Under the pieces are notes generated by a model, which was not told the DNA's origin, made no database searches, and saw nothing but the letters and a program-made list of their open reading frames with translations. Position numbers and translations under genes: made by a program. Of a stretch of 64,000 nucleotides of DNA, positions 43,233 through 53,400 are shown piece by piece. The stretch comes from Rhizobium sp. AAP43. GTDB taxonomy: Bacteria; Pseudomonadota; Alphaproteobacteria; Rhizobiales; Rhizobiaceae. How positions within the stretch are numbered: position 1 is the stretch's first letter; each line of letters opens with the position of its first letter. The DNA lies in the NCBI RefSeq assembly GCF_001296045.1, contig NZ_LJHS01000009.1, forward strand, positions 62,001 to 126,000, in the 5' to 3' direction.

Positions 43233-46200
43233 CTAGGCGCCGAGCCCCCCGGCAATTTGCCCCGGCTCAAGAGCATACCATTCGCCGATCTTGCGCATGA
43301 GCGTTTCCGGCGAAATCGGCTTCGACAGATAGTCGTCCATACCAGCCGCGATACAGGCCTCGCGGTCACTGTCGAGGGCATGGGCAGTAACCCCAACGAT
43401 CGGGACATGCTCGCCCAGGCCGTGCAGCATTTCTTCGCTGCGAATGGCGCGGCAGGCCTCATGTCCGTTGAGTACCGGCATCGATACATCCATCAGGATC
43501 AGATCCGGCTTGTGGGTTCGCCAGGCATCCACTGCGAGCTGCCCATTGCCGACGATGCGGTAGCGGATGCCGCTGCCGGCGAGGATCTGGTTGAACACGA
43601 TCTGGTTCACCTCATTGTCCTCGGCAATCAGGATCCGGACATCCTCTGCCGGCATCTGCACCGACATTGCCTCGGCAGCGTTACCGACGGAGCGCTCAAT
43701 CTGCGGCTGCAGCTCCAAAGGCGGAGCCACCAGAGGGCGCCCGGCACCCAGCCGTGTTGTGCGAATGACATCGATGATCGCGCCCCTCAGAACATTCGCC
43801 CGCGCCGGTTTCATCAGATGCGCCTGGACCCTCAGGCTTTCGAACAGTTGCTCGCTGCCTGCCATATCCATGGAGGTCAGGAAAATCAGAGGCATGTCGT
43901 CGAAGCGGCGATCGTTGCGGATAATCCGCGCGACATCTGTGCCGTTCATTTCCGGCATGTGATAGTCTATGATGACAGCATCAACGGTGATCCCTGCACG
44001 ATGGGCCTCATCCAGGATCTGCAGTCCCAGCCGCCCGCTTTCCACGGCATGGCCGTCGAAACCCCACATAGACAGCTGCTCGCCAAGGATCTGGCGGTTG
44101 ACCGCATTGTCATCAATGACGAGAACCCGCGCATCCTTGACGTTGGCCGGCAGCTCCTTTTGCCGGCGTCGCTCCGCAACAACCTTGAGCGGTATTTCAA
44201 CCGTGAACACAGAGCCCTTGCCGAGTTGCGAGCGCACATTCAGCTGGCCGCCGAAAAGCTTGATCAGCCCCGCGGTAATCGCCAGACCAAGCCCGGTGCC
44301 CTCGTGGCGACGGGTCGATGACGTGTCCACCTGCGAGAACTTTTCAAAGATCTGCGCCTGCATCTCCGGCGCAATGCCCACTCCCGTATCGGAAATGCTG
44401 ACGATCAACCTTGCCTTGCCATCACCCAGCGGCTCGCTCGACAGGTCGATGTGCACATGCCCCTTCTCGGTGAACTTGATCGCATTGCCGAGCAGGTTGG
44501 TGACGATCTGGCGGAAGCGACCGGGATCGCCGAGGAAAGTATGATCGACCGCCTGATCGCCAGAAATCACCAGTTCGATGTCCTTCTCGGCCGCAGCCGC
44601 AGATAGGAGCGTTGCGACATCCTCGATCGCCTCGACGGGATCAAAGGGCGAATTCCGCAGCTTCAGCTGACCGGCATCGATCTTGGAGAAGTCCAGGATG
44701 TCGTTGATGATTGTCAAAAGCGCATTGCCGGACTTCATGATGATATCGACGAAAGTCTTCTGGCGGCTGTCGAGCGTCGACTTGGACAAAAGCTCCGCCA
44801 TGCCGAGCACACCATTCATCGGCGTACGGATTTCATGGCTCATATTGGCGAGGAAGTCGGATTTCGCCTTGTCGGCCGCTTCGCTCCGCGCCAGAAGCAC
44901 TTCGAGTTCCGCCTCGCGCACCTTGAGTTCGGTGATATCCGTGAGCACGACGACACAGCTGCCCGATCCACCGAATGTGGCCTCCAGCTTCACCCATGTC
45001 TTGGCCCCGGCCATGAAGGTCGTGGAAACCCCGGTGGTTTCCTTCATGGCTGCCTGCCACTGGCTGAGGATTGCCTGACCCTCGGTGCCGAAATCACCCC
45101 TTTCGGCACAATAGCTGAAGATGTCACGCCAGCGCGAACCGATCGCTGCGAGATCCTCCGGGAGGTCGAGAATACGAACGAATGCAGGATTGATCTCCGC
45201 GATCCTGCCTCTCTCGATCGCCACCAATCCCTGGGACGTCAGGCGCATCGTGTCCTGCATCAACTGACCCAGCCGCTCAAGCTGTTCCTGCGCCTCGTCG
45301 ATCTCCTTCTCGCGCTTGCGCATCTCGGTCAGATCCGAATAGGTCATCAGGATCTTGCGATCGCGCAGCCGCGTTATGGTCGCCAGCACATGCTGTCCGT
45401 CATCATAGGACAGCTCGGTCGTCTGTGAGCCTTCAAGTGCATCGAACTGCGCAATCCGACGCCTGTATCCTTCTTCGAACTCAAGTCCCGGCCAGGTCTT
45501 GCCTTGGCTATGGTTGCGCTCACAATACGAACGGAAGCTGAGACCTTCCAGCGGCAGGTCCTCCGGCCAGCTCCAGATCTCACGGCATTTTTCGTTGGCG
45601 AATTCCACCATGTAGTCAGCGTTGAGGATCACCACGCCGACGGGCATGATGTGCAACATTGCGACGAGATCCTGATAAAGGGCTTCGGCTCTTGCTTGCG
45701 CCTCCCGAACTGCCTCCTGCCCGCGCTTGATCACCGAAACATCGGTGACGGAACCGACGAGAAAGTGCTTGTGCTGCGCGGTCGTGATCCGGTTGATCCG
45801 GGTAATGACTGAAATTTCCTCACCGTCACGAATGACGACATCACTCGGGCGCTCGATCACTTCGCCATGTTCGAGGCAGCGGATATTTTCTTCGGTCAGT
45901 TGCTGGCCACGCTCCGGCCACATCTCGGCTTCCGTCATGCCGTAGATGTCTTCCCTGCGCTGTTGGTGCAGTTCCTCATAAGCGCCGTTGACGTATATCA
46001 GCCGCCGATCGATGTCGCGGATGAATACAGGAACCTGCATTTGCTCAAGGGCCGCACGATAGAGCAGCGTTTCTTCCTCGCGCTGAACCATATCGCTGAC
46101 ATCGGAATACGTGACGAGGATGCGCCCACCCTCGAGCTTGCGGCTCCCCGCAGCCAGCGCTCGACCCGATGGCGTCTTCGCATCAATCAGCGGGCCGTCG

Positions 46201-47219
46201 TCCAGACTGAGCAACTGCTCGACACGGAAGGCGATGCGGCTACGCACCTCTTCGGCCGCCAAGTGAGGCTCCGAGCGCCAGGTCACGCGCTCAAGGAACT
46301 CCGAATAGCTCATCCCGAGCAGTTCGACCTCCGGACCGAATTCGGCCATATCGACAAGCGCCGTGTTGACATACTCGATCAGCAGGTCCGGCCCCAGCAG
46401 CATGATGCCCACAGGCAACGACAGCAGCAGGGTCTGGAAGTAGTTCCGCATATTGTCGGCTTCACGCCGCGCAGCCGCCAGTTTCTCCTCACCCTGCCTC
46501 AGCGGGGAGAGATCGGTCATGGTACCGATCAGATAGCGTGAGCCGTCACGCGTTTCGATCGCCCCCATCCGGCACAAGGTCGGCACGCGGCTGCCATTGG
46601 GGCGCACGAAGATGTCCCGCACTTCTTCAGCCAGGGCACCATCAAGGATGCGCCTGTTGTCATCGTGGTAGATCTGACCCGCAAGCGGGAACATTTCGAG
46701 TTCAGTCTTGCCGAGCAAGTCCTCCAGAGGGCATTCGGCGAGATCGGCATAGGCCTGATTGGCGAAGACGAGGCGATGTTCGTTGTCGCGGACAAAAGCG
46801 GCGACCGGCAAGCGATCAAGCACCGTGCGGAAGACTTCCATCTCTGCCGACCACGGCACGGAATAACCCCCAGACAGCTCGGCTGACTGTGGCGCATCCA
46901 TGAAGCCGAAAAGATAGAGCTGATCGTCCTCGCCATAGAAGCGCTCGATGCGGAGCATGCGCACCGGCTCGTCGGGACGGGCGCGGTAGCCAAGCTGCTC
47001 ATCTTCACCGAAGACCAGCACACGGCGTTCGGTATCGTCACGAAGACTGTCGAGACGCGTACCGAGCAGCTCCGTATCGCTCCGGCCGACGAAGCTCATC
47101 GGATCGAGGTCGAAGAGTGCGGCAAAGGCTTCGTTGACCACGACATAGCGCAGCTCGCTGTCCTTCACATAGGAAGGCAAGTCGAGAACGGCGATCTTCT
47201 CGCAGACCAAATTGAGCAC
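43233..47219 (-). CDS. Hybrid sensor histidine kinase with six PAS-like domains and two receiver domains
   Basis: 1328 residues counted from GTG 47219, which has GGGGAAG five bases before it; a longer open frame to 47465 has low-complexity basic residues and no homology. Six PAS-type sensor units fill roughly 5-775, including repeats of SLPVGIMLLGPDLLIEYVN- and MQVPVFIRDIDRRLIYVN-type motifs. Then follow HisKA (His795 in NMSHEIRTPMNG), HATPase_c (about 890-1020; DTGVGIAPEMQ, GTGLGLAIT), REC1 (Asp1085 in IIDYHMPEMNG) and REC2 (Asp1244 in LMDVSMPVLNG). No membrane helix was found, so it is cytoplasmic. It is divergent from the MttB-like gene. Signal unknown. Confidence 0.9.
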   Translation of the reverse strand: MLNLVCEKIAVLDLPSYVKDSELRYVVVNEAFAALFDLDPMSFVGRSDTELLGTRLDSLRDDTERRVLVFGEDEQLGYRARPDEPVRMLRIERFYGEDDQLYLFGFMDAPQSAELSGGYSVPWSAEMEVFRTVLDRLPVAAFVRDNEHRLVFANQAYADLAECPLEDLLGKTELEMFPLAGQIYHDDNRRILDGALAEEVRDIFVRPNGSRVPTLCRMGAIETRDGSRYLIGTMTDLSPLRQGEEKLAAARREADNMRNYFQTLLLSLPVGIMLLGPDLLIEYVNTALVDMAEFGPEVELLGMSYSEFLERVTWRSEPHLAAEEVRSRIAFRVEQLLSLDDGPLIDAKTPSGRALAAGSRKLEGGRILVTYSDVSDMVQREEETLLYRAALEQMQVPVFIRDIDRRLIYVNGAYEELHQQRREDIYGMTEAEMWPERGQQLTEENIRCLEHGEVIERPSDVVIRDGEEISVITRINRITTAQHKHFLVGSVTDVSVIKRGQEAVREAQARAEALYQDLVAMLHIMPVGVVILNADYMVEFANEKCREIWSWPEDLPLEGLSFRSYCERNHSQGKTWPGLEFEEGYRRRIAQFDALEGSQTTELSYDDGQHVLATITRLRDRKILMTYSDLTEMRKREKEIDEAQEQLERLGQLMQDTMRLTSQGLVAIERGRIAEINPAFVRILDLPEDLAAIGSRWRDIFSYCAERGDFGTEGQAILSQWQAAMKETTGVSTTFMAGAKTWVKLEATFGGSGSCVVVLTDITELKVREAELEVLLARSEAADKAKSDFLANMSHEIRTPMNGVLGMAELLSKSTLDSRQKTFVDIIMKSGNALLTIINDILDFSKIDAGQLKLRNSPFDPVEAIEDVATLLSAAAAEKDIELVISGDQAVDHTFLGDPGRFRQIVTNLLGNAIKFTEKGHVHIDLSSEPLGDGKARLIVSISDTGVGIAPEMQAQIFEKFSQVDTSSTRRHEGTGLGLAITAGLIKLFGGQLNVRSQLGKGSVFTVEIPLKVVAERRRQKELPANVKDARVLVIDDNAVNRQILGEQLSMWGFDGHAVESGRLGLQILDEAHRAGITVDAVIIDYHMPEMNGTDVARIIRNDRRFDDMPLIFLTSMDMAGSEQLFESLRVQAHLMKPARANVLRGAIIDVIRTTRLGAGRPLVAPPLELQPQIERSVGNAAEAMSVQMPAEDVRILIAEDNEVNQIVFNQILAGSGIRYRIVGNGQLAVDAWRTHKPDLILMDVSMPVLNGHEACRAIRSEEMLHGLGEHVPIVGVTAHALDSDREACIAAGMDDYLSKPISPETLMRKIGEWYALEPGQIAGGLGA

Positions 47220-47440
47220 GCGCTTCCCCGGTTTCAAAATGAGTAAACCTTGGCGTTGATCAATGACTGCGAATGGTAAACAGCCGGTAAGCGCGACCTG
47301 CAGATGTGTCGACAAAGAGCTCCACGGGTGAGCGCTCCTTGCGATGTTCCAGATGAGCCGGTTTTCCGTCGCAAACGGCAATGCCTTTTGCGCCCGGAAA
47401 CTGCGAGACTTGATGTCGAGATTGACACAATGGATCGACC

Positions 47441-49027
47441 ATGAGCGACATGACCAGCTCTTCATCGCCCGAAAATAACGCCGTGAACGGCATCACCGAG
47501 CGGCGACGCCGCACTGGAGGACGAGGCGGGGATCGCGCCCGCGCATCCGGATCGGCGAAGTACCGCAACCTCGTCAACCGGCTGGTCAAGACAGAGTTGC
47601 TTGATGCCGAGGCGCTCGACGACATCCATGAAGCGTCGCTCATCGTGCTCGAGGAAATCGGCATGGACATCATGCTGCCCGAGGCACGCGCCTTGATGAA
47701 GGCAGCAGGTGCTGACGTGACGGCGGGATCCGAGCGCGTCCGCTTCGATCGCGACCTGATCCTGGATCTGATCGCCTCCGTACCGAAGGAATTCACCCTG
47801 CATGCCCGCAATCCGGAACGCCACGTCCGGATCGGAGGCAACAATCTGGTCTTCGCCCAGATTGCGTCCGCTCCCTTCGTCGCGGATCGTGAAGGCGGGC
47901 GGCGGGCTGGCAACCAGGAAGATTTCCGCAAGCTGGTCAAGCTTGCCCAGTCCTACGATGTCATCCACACCACGGGTGGATACCCGGTTGAGCCTGTCGA
48001 CATCCACGCCTCGGTGCGCCATCTCGACTGCCTATCCGACCTCGTAAAGCTGACCGACAAGCCGTTCCATTGCTATTCTCTCGGCAAGCAGCGCAATCTA
48101 GACGGCATCGAGATCGCCCGGATCGGTCGTGGCATCTCGATGGAGCAGATGGAGCGCGAGCCCTCGCTGTTCACCGTCATCAACTCCTCCTCGCCCCTGC
48201 GCCTTGATGGGCCGATGCTTCAGGGCATCATCGAAATGGCATCCCGCGGCCAGGTTGTCATCATGACACCCTTCACGCTTGCCGGCGCCATGGCCCCTGT
48301 GACGATCGCGGGCGCGCTCGTCCAGCAGAATGCCGAGGCGCTCTGCGGGATCGCCTTCACCCAAATGGTCAAGCGCGGCGCGCCGGTGATCTACGGCGGC
48401 TTCACCTCGAATGTCGACATGAAGAGCGGCGCACCGGCCTTCGGCACGCCCGAATACATGAAGGCGGTGATTGTCGGGGGACAGCTTGCCCGCCGCTACG
48501 GCATTCCCTACCGCACCTCCAACACCAACGCCGCCAACACGCTGGATGCGCAAGCAGCCTACGAATCCGCCTTCTCGCTCTGGGCGCTGACGCAAGGCGG
48601 CGGCAATTTCATCATGCACTCGGCCGGCTGGTCGGAAGGCGGCCTGACGGCATCCTTCGAAAAGTTCATCCTCGATGTCGACATGCTGCAGATGGTGGCG
48701 GAGTTCCTGACACCTCTTGATGTCAGCCCCGATGCGCTGGCGCTCGACGCTGTGCGCGACGTCGGCCCGGGCGGCCATTTCTTCGGCACAGCCCATACGC
48801 TCGCCCGCTACGAGACGGCCTTCTATTCGCCGATCCTGTCCGACTGGCGCAACTTCGAGACCTGGACGGAAGCCGGCCGGCCCACAACATACGACCACGC
48901 CAACCGCATCTTCAAGGAAAAGCTGGCAAGTTACGAACGCCCGCCAATCGACCCAGCCGTCGAGGAAGAACTGGATGCCTTCGTCGCAAAGCGCAAGGAA
49001 GAGGGCGGGGTCGCGACGGATTTTTGA
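47441..49027 (+). CDS. Trimethylamine methyltransferase (MttB) family protein, non-pyrrolysine
   Basis: 528 residues of the MttB superfamily. The frame is continuous with no in-frame amber, so this is the pyrrolysine-free type, which includes enzymes demethylating glycine betaine and other quaternary amines by transferring a methyl to a corrinoid protein. Typical are the long N-terminal basic tail (RRRRTGGRGGDRARASG), GGYPVEPVDIHASVRHLDCLSD, TPFTLAGAMAPVTIAGALVQQN, and FIMHSAGWSEGGLTASFEKFILDVDMLQ. The partner corrinoid protein is not in the window. Substrate is uncertain. Confidence 0.85.
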   Translation: MSDMTSSSSPENNAVNGITERRRRTGGRGGDRARASGSAKYRNLVNRLVKTELLDAEALDDIHEASLIVLEEIGMDIMLPEARALMKAAGADVTAGSERVRFDRDLILDLIASVPKEFTLHARNPERHVRIGGNNLVFAQIASAPFVADREGGRRAGNQEDFRKLVKLAQSYDVIHTTGGYPVEPVDIHASVRHLDCLSDLVKLTDKPFHCYSLGKQRNLDGIEIARIGRGISMEQMEREPSLFTVINSSSPLRLDGPMLQGIIEMASRGQVVIMTPFTLAGAMAPVTIAGALVQQNAEALCGIAFTQMVKRGAPVIYGGFTSNVDMKSGAPAFGTPEYMKAVIVGGQLARRYGIPYRTSNTNAANTLDAQAAYESAFSLWALTQGGGNFIMHSAGWSEGGLTASFEKFILDVDMLQMVAEFLTPLDVSPDALALDAVRDVGPGGHFFGTAHTLARYETAFYSPILSDWRNFETWTEAGRPTTYDHANRIFKEKLASYERPPIDPAVEEELDAFVAKRKEEGGVATDF

Positions 49028-49138
49028 GCGGACGCCGGACGTGGAAGGCAGGCCGGGCGCACCCCAGAACCAGTCCGCCCCGTCCGGTGAGGGACGAGGC
49101 GGAACTGTTTCATGATCGACTGACAACGAGCGACTGTG

Positions 49139-50962
49139 TCAGGCAGAACGGCGCATAGGCGACGTGTAAGCGCTATGTGCCGGCGCTGCTGCCTTCCCTG
49201 CGACAATCTCAAACCGCTGGATCAACTGGCGAAGGCGGGCACTTTCGGTTGCAAGACCCGCACTAGCGGCATTCGTCTCTTCGACCATCGCAGCATTCTG
49301 CTGCGTGAACTGATCCATCTGGTTGACCGCCGTGTTCACTTCAGCAAGCCCGGTCGCCTGCTCCTTGGCGGCGGTTGCGATGGCATTCATCTGAACATTG
49401 ACGGTGGTGATGAAGTTCTCGATCGTCTTGAGGGCAACACCGGTATCGCTGACCAGTTTCACACCATTCGAGACCTCCTCGGTCGAAACGCGGATCAGGT
49501 CCTTGATTTCACGGGCGGCCTGCGCCGATCGTTGGGCCAGTTCGCGGACTTCCTGGGCAACGACCGCAAAGCCCTTGCCGGCTTCCCCTGCCCGCGCGGC
49601 TTCGACACCAGCATTGAGCGCCAGCAAGTTGGTCTGGAAAGCGATTTCATCGATCACGCCGATGATGTTGGAGATGGATTGCGACGACTGCTCGATGCGT
49701 CCCATTGCAGCCACCGCACTCGCGACCACGCCACCCGAGCTTTCGGCACTATGGGCCGCATCGGCTGCGGCTGCCCGGGCTTCCTCGACTCGATTGGAAG
49801 CATGACGCACATTGACCGTAATCTGATCAAGGGCTGCAGCGGTTTCCTCGAGTGAAGCGGCCTGCTGTTCGGTGCGGCGCGAAAGATCATCGGTGCTGCC
49901 GCTGATCTCGCGGCTGCCGTTATCGATGGAACCGGCGGCATGCGCGACTGCCGACAGCGTTTCAGACAACTGCACGACGGCATCGTTGAAATCTTCGCGC
50001 AGTTTCTCGAATTCCTGGGCAAAGGGAGCATTCAGGCGGACCGAAAGATTACCCTTCGCAAGTTGAGCCAGGCCGCCAGCGAGTGTCGCAGTGGCCTGCG
50101 TCATCGCTTCTGCCCGGCTTTGGTCAAGCCTCGCACGCTCAGCCCTTTCAGCTTCCGTCAGGGATTGATGTTGCTTGGCCTCGTCCTCGACCTTGCGGGC
50201 GGCGATCGCGTTGGCGCGCAGGACCTCGACGGCAGCGGCCATCAAGCCGAGTTCATCACGGCGATCCATGGCCGGAATTTCGACTGCCGTATCACCTTCT
50301 GCCAGTCTGCGCATCGCACCGGTCATCCCGATCAGCGGAGATGCGAGACTGCGAGTGAGCAGCATACCCATCACAGCGGCGACGGCGGCAGCGGCCATTC
50401 CACCAAAGATCAATGTGTTCGTTCCTGTCTGGAACGCCGCATTCTGTAGGGCTGTTCGCTGGTCGGCCAACGTTTCATTGGCCTCATCGAGCGCGGTCAG
50501 CGCCTTGCGGATGTCACTCAGACGCGCGGTCGTGGCAATGTTGCTGCGGGTTTCCTCGATCTTGGCCGGATCCTGCGCATTGGCAATGGTCGCGTCCATC
50601 TGTGCATAGAACTTGTCCATCGCCTGGCGCAGCGGCGGAAGGAAAGCATCCGCCTGGGGCTTGCCGAGCTGCTGTTCGAGCTCGGCGATCATCGGCGGCA
50701 CAGCACTGGCATGCTTCGCCATGCGCTCGATAAACTCTTCATTGAGACTGGCAACATAGCCACGCATGGCGTTCTGATGCTCGACGAGCGTCGCAAGAAT
50801 CTGTGTGGACAATTTGAGAACGGACTGTGTTTGCTCATTCGCAAGCGTTGCCTCCTGAATCCGTTGCATTGAGACGAAAGCAACAGAACAAAAAGCGATG
50901 ACAACGGCCAGAACGAAGGCAAATGCAAAGGCCAGCTTGCGGGAAACTCTCAGATTCTTCAT
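49139..50962 (-). CDS. Methyl-accepting chemotaxis protein
   Basis: 607 residues. Transmembrane helices at about 8-30 and 187-208 bound a small periplasmic helical domain (CHASE3-like). HAMP (about 209-262) and the cytoplasmic signalling domain (about 380-590) follow, with the hairpin tip [35 protein letters not shown] typical of MCPs. [19 protein letters not shown] and similar heptads are coiled coil. No other chemotaxis genes are near, so it is an orphan receptor. Signal unknown. Confidence 0.93.
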   Translation of the reverse strand: MKNLRVSRKLAFAFAFVLAVVIAFCSVAFVSMQRIQEATLANEQTQSVLKLSTQILATLVEHQNAMRGYVASLNEEFIERMAKHASAVPPMIAELEQQLGKPQADAFLPPLRQAMDKFYAQMDATIANAQDPAKIEETRSNIATTARLSDIRKALTALDEANETLADQRTALQNAAFQTGTNTLIFGGMAAAAVAAVMGMLLTRSLASPLIGMTGAMRRLAEGDTAVEIPAMDRRDELGLMAAAVEVLRANAIAARKVEDEAKQHQSLTEAERAERARLDQSRAEAMTQATATLAGGLAQLAKGNLSVRLNAPFAQEFEKLREDFNDAVVQLSETLSAVAHAAGSIDNGSREISGSTDDLSRRTEQQAASLEETAAALDQITVNVRHASNRVEEARAAAADAAHSAESSGGVVASAVAAMGRIEQSSQSISNIIGVIDEIAFQTNLLALNAGVEAARAGEAGKGFAVVAQEVRELAQRSAQAAREIKDLIRVSTEEVSNGVKLVSDTGVALKTIENFITTVNVQMNAIATAAKEQATGLAEVNTAVNQMDQFTQQNAAMVEETNAASAGLATESARLRQLIQRFEIVAGKAAAPAHSAYTSPMRRSA

Positions 50963-51067
50963 GGACGTCTTTCAGAATTGACTGCAGTGCCCTTCCTCGC
51001 TCCGGACCCCTTAAGATTTATGGAATTTAGAATAGAATTATAATAAAATATCTCGCGTTTTGACCAT

Positions 51068-51745
51068 TTATCCTAACTGTTTCAGGTAGGCTTGGTACGT
51101 CTGATGGGGGGCCGGTTCAAAACGGTCAGACAGGATCTTCCAGTCTTCCACACGGTCGAGCCGGAAATCCCGAAATCCTTGCCGCATCTCGCACCATCCG
51201 GTCATCACCCAGATCGCACCGAAAGCCGAGAGGCTGAGCGGCCAAACGACGCGCTGGCTGCGGTCCCCTGGCAAAGAATGATAGGCGATCCAGACCTTGC
51301 GTTTCGCTGACAACGCCATGCGCATGTCACCGAGGCAATCGGGCGTTTCCGGCTGCGACGCGGAACGAAAGGCGTGGATGGGCGCGGATTTCAACCTCTC
51401 GGCATGCTCTTTCGGCAGCATTCCCAGCATTTTCTCCTGCGCCTCCCGGGCCGCCTGACCAAGGCGCGGATCGCCCAGCATCTCGACAGCTCGAAGCCCG
51501 AAGGCGAGCGCTTCCAACTGCTCGAAGGTGAAGGTCAGCGGCGGTGCATCAAAGGCCTCGCGCAGCATATAGCCGACACCGCGCTCCCCCTCGATCGGCG
51601 CACCGGAGCCGATCAGATGCTCCATGTCGCGATAGATGGTCCGTGGCGCGACCTCCATTTTCTCGGCAATCTCGGCGGCGGTCATCGCCCGGCCGGCGGC
51701 GCGCATCAACTGGATGATCCGGAAAAGGCGGTCGGCAGGACGCAT
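51068..51745 (-). CDS. WYL-domain transcriptional regulator (YafY-like)
   Basis: 225 residues: N-terminal HTH (about 2-50; AEIAEKMEVAPRTIYRDMEHL) and a WYL domain (about 130-215) for ligand or nucleic acid sensing. ATG at 51745 is preferred over 51757 because AGGTG sits six bases before it. It is divergent from the antibiotic-biosynthesis-monooxygenase-like gene, with about 80 bp between, and therefore probably controls that gene and the AlkD-like gene behind it. WYL regulators are often linked to DNA damage or phage response. Confidence 0.87.
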   Translation of the reverse strand: MRPADRLFRIIQLMRAAGRAMTAAEIAEKMEVAPRTIYRDMEHLIGSGAPIEGERGVGYMLREAFDAPPLTFTFEQLEALAFGLRAVEMLGDPRLGQAAREAQEKMLGMLPKEHAERLKSAPIHAFRSASQPETPDCLGDMRMALSAKRKVWIAYHSLPGDRSQRVVWPLSLSAFGAIWVMTGWCEMRQGFRDFRLDRVEDWKILSDRFEPAPHQTYQAYLKQLG

Positions 51746-51826
51746 CTGGCACCTCATTTCAGGCTATGGCCAGAAGGTTGTCAGTTGCCTTCTGCTAGGT
51801 CAAGTCATCATCACTTGAGGAGCCCC

Positions 51827-52150
51827 ATGATGCCATCCACCACGGTTCTCGAACTTGCCGTCTGCACTGTAACTGACCGACAAGCTGCCCAGAATGCCCG
51901 CAACGTCGCCATGCAGGCCATCAGCGCCTATCCCGGTTTCGTCAGTTGGCGTGCCCTCGACGCACTGGATCACGGCGACATGATCGCCGATCTCGTCGAA
52001 TGGGCCGACAGGCAAAGCGCCGATGCGGCCGCAGCCAAGGTAAGGACAGATCCCGCCTTTGCCCCTTACATGGCCGCGATCCAGGGCGTATCCCTGATGC
52101 AGCATTTCCAGACGCAAGCCGAGACCGGACGCCCATGGCCGAACCGCTGA
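51827..52150 (+). CDS. Antibiotic biosynthesis monooxygenase-like (ABM fold) small protein
   Basis: 107 residues with the dimeric alpha/beta barrel pattern: VLELAVCTVTDRQAAQNARNVAMQAISAYPGFVSWRAL, then DMIADLVEWADRQSADAAAAKV, and an ending FAPYMAAIQGVSLMQHF. Proteins of this fold act as small monooxygenases or heme/quinol-binding factors. GAGGAG precedes the ATG at the right distance. Its last 16 bases overlap the downstream AlkD-like gene, in another frame. Function uncertain. Confidence 0.75.
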   Translation: MMPSTTVLELAVCTVTDRQAAQNARNVAMQAISAYPGFVSWRALDALDHGDMIADLVEWADRQSADAAAAKVRTDPAFAPYMAAIQGVSLMQHFQTQAETGRPWPNR

Positions 52151-53250
52151 AACATCTGATTGGTCAAGAGACCGCCCGCGATACGGCCGATGCCGTGTCG
52201 CGAGTTTGGCCTGACTTTGACAAGGGCGCCTTCCTGGCCGATGTGCTGCCCCGGATCGAAGCCCATGAACTGATGCAGCGCGGCCAGCTGATCGCTGATG
52301 CGCTCGCGATCCATATGCCTCGAGATTTCCCGAAAGCGGCCGCAGTGCTCGCAGCCTGCCTTCCGCAGGAATCCCGAGACGGCTTGACGGGATGGGCACT
52401 GCTCTCCTTCAACCAGTTCATCTCGGCACAAGGGGTGGGGCATCTCGGGACGGCTCTCGACCTGCTGAAGGCGCTGACCCCGCATTTCACCGCAGAGTTT
52501 GGCATTCGCCGCCTCATCCATGAATGCCAGGACGAAGCGCTGGCCATCATCGGGCGATGGGTCGTCGACCCCAACCATCACGTTCGCCGACTGGCCAGCG
52601 AAGGGACCCGCCCTCGCCTGCCCTGGGCGATGCGCCTGCCTTCGCTGGTGCGCGATCCAACCCCGATACTGCCGATTCTAGAAGCGCTCATCGATGACGA
52701 GGAGGACTATGTCCGCCGCTCGGTGGCCAACAGCCTGAACGATATCGCCAAGGATCATCCGGATCTCGTCGCGGATTTCGTTGCGCGCCACGCGCCGGGT
52801 GCCTCGAGGAACCGGCTGTGGCTACTGAAACACGCGTCCCGCACCCTGGTGAAGAAGGGCCACGCAAAGGCGCTCGCCAATTTCGGCTATGCACCGCTCG
52901 CGGACGTAACGGCAACCCTCGTGCTTGCCAACGACCATATCGGTTTCCCCGGCGAACTGAGCTTCGAGGTCCGTCTGTCGAATGACAGCACGGAACCGCG
53001 CACGGTGCTCGTCGATTACGCCATCCATCACCAGAAAAAGGATGGCTCGCTGTCGCCGAAGGTCTTCAAGGGAAGGAGCCTCACGCTCGCCCCGACGCAG
53101 ACCGCCACAATCAGTCTGCGCCACGCCTTCCGGCCGATCACCACACGTGTCTATCATGCAGGTGACCATCGGCTGGAAATCCTGCTCAACGGCGTGTCCG
53201 TGGCGGATGCCGATTTCGATCTGGCGATGGATGCGTCGACGTGCACATGA
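52135..53250 (+). CDS. DNA alkylation repair protein (AlkD-like, HEAT repeats) with C-terminal extension
   Basis: 371 residues. HEAT-like helical repeats cover about 15-240 (for example VLPRIEAHELMQRGQLIADAL and ALIDDEEDYVRRSVANSLNDIAKDHPD), as in AlkC/AlkD DNA glycosylases that remove alkylated bases. A beta-rich part (about 250-370; ELSFEVRLSNDSTEPRTVLVDYA) resembles an immunoglobulin-like domain and is present in the AlkC-like subgroup. It overlaps the ABM gene by 16 bases and is likely co-transcribed under the WYL regulator. Catalytic residues were not identified by eye. Confidence 0.8.
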   Translation: MAEPLKHLIGQETARDTADAVSRVWPDFDKGAFLADVLPRIEAHELMQRGQLIADALAIHMPRDFPKAAAVLAACLPQESRDGLTGWALLSFNQFISAQGVGHLGTALDLLKALTPHFTAEFGIRRLIHECQDEALAIIGRWVVDPNHHVRRLASEGTRPRLPWAMRLPSLVRDPTPILPILEALIDDEEDYVRRSVANSLNDIAKDHPDLVADFVARHAPGASRNRLWLLKHASRTLVKKGHAKALANFGYAPLADVTATLVLANDHIGFPGELSFEVRLSNDSTEPRTVLVDYAIHHQKKDGSLSPKVFKGRSLTLAPTQTATISLRHAFRPITTRVYHAGDHRLEILLNGVSVADADFDLAMDASTCT

Positions 53251-53320
53251 GCCGGACGGCCACCCGATCTCCTTGTCCGATCTCCTTGAAGGCCGTGTCA
53301 AGACGGAAGCGGAAACATCA

Positions 53321-53352
53321 AAAAAGGGCAACCGGATCACGGTCGCCCTTTT
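53321..53352. terminator. Bidirectional terminator between convergent genes
   Basis: AAAAGGGCAACCG and CGGTCGCCCTTTT arms, one mismatch, with A-run before and TTTT after, between the AlkD-like gene and the leftward cytochrome gene. Confidence 0.75.
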
Positions 53353-53400
53353 GTCGATCTGCGATGACACCAGAAGCACGCGTTCGAAGCGCCATCGACC

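Noticed and set aside
47220-47465. Upstream extension of the hybrid kinase
   Set aside because: Basic, Ser/Arg-rich translation overlapping the divergent gene; a GTG with a good ribosome site fits better.
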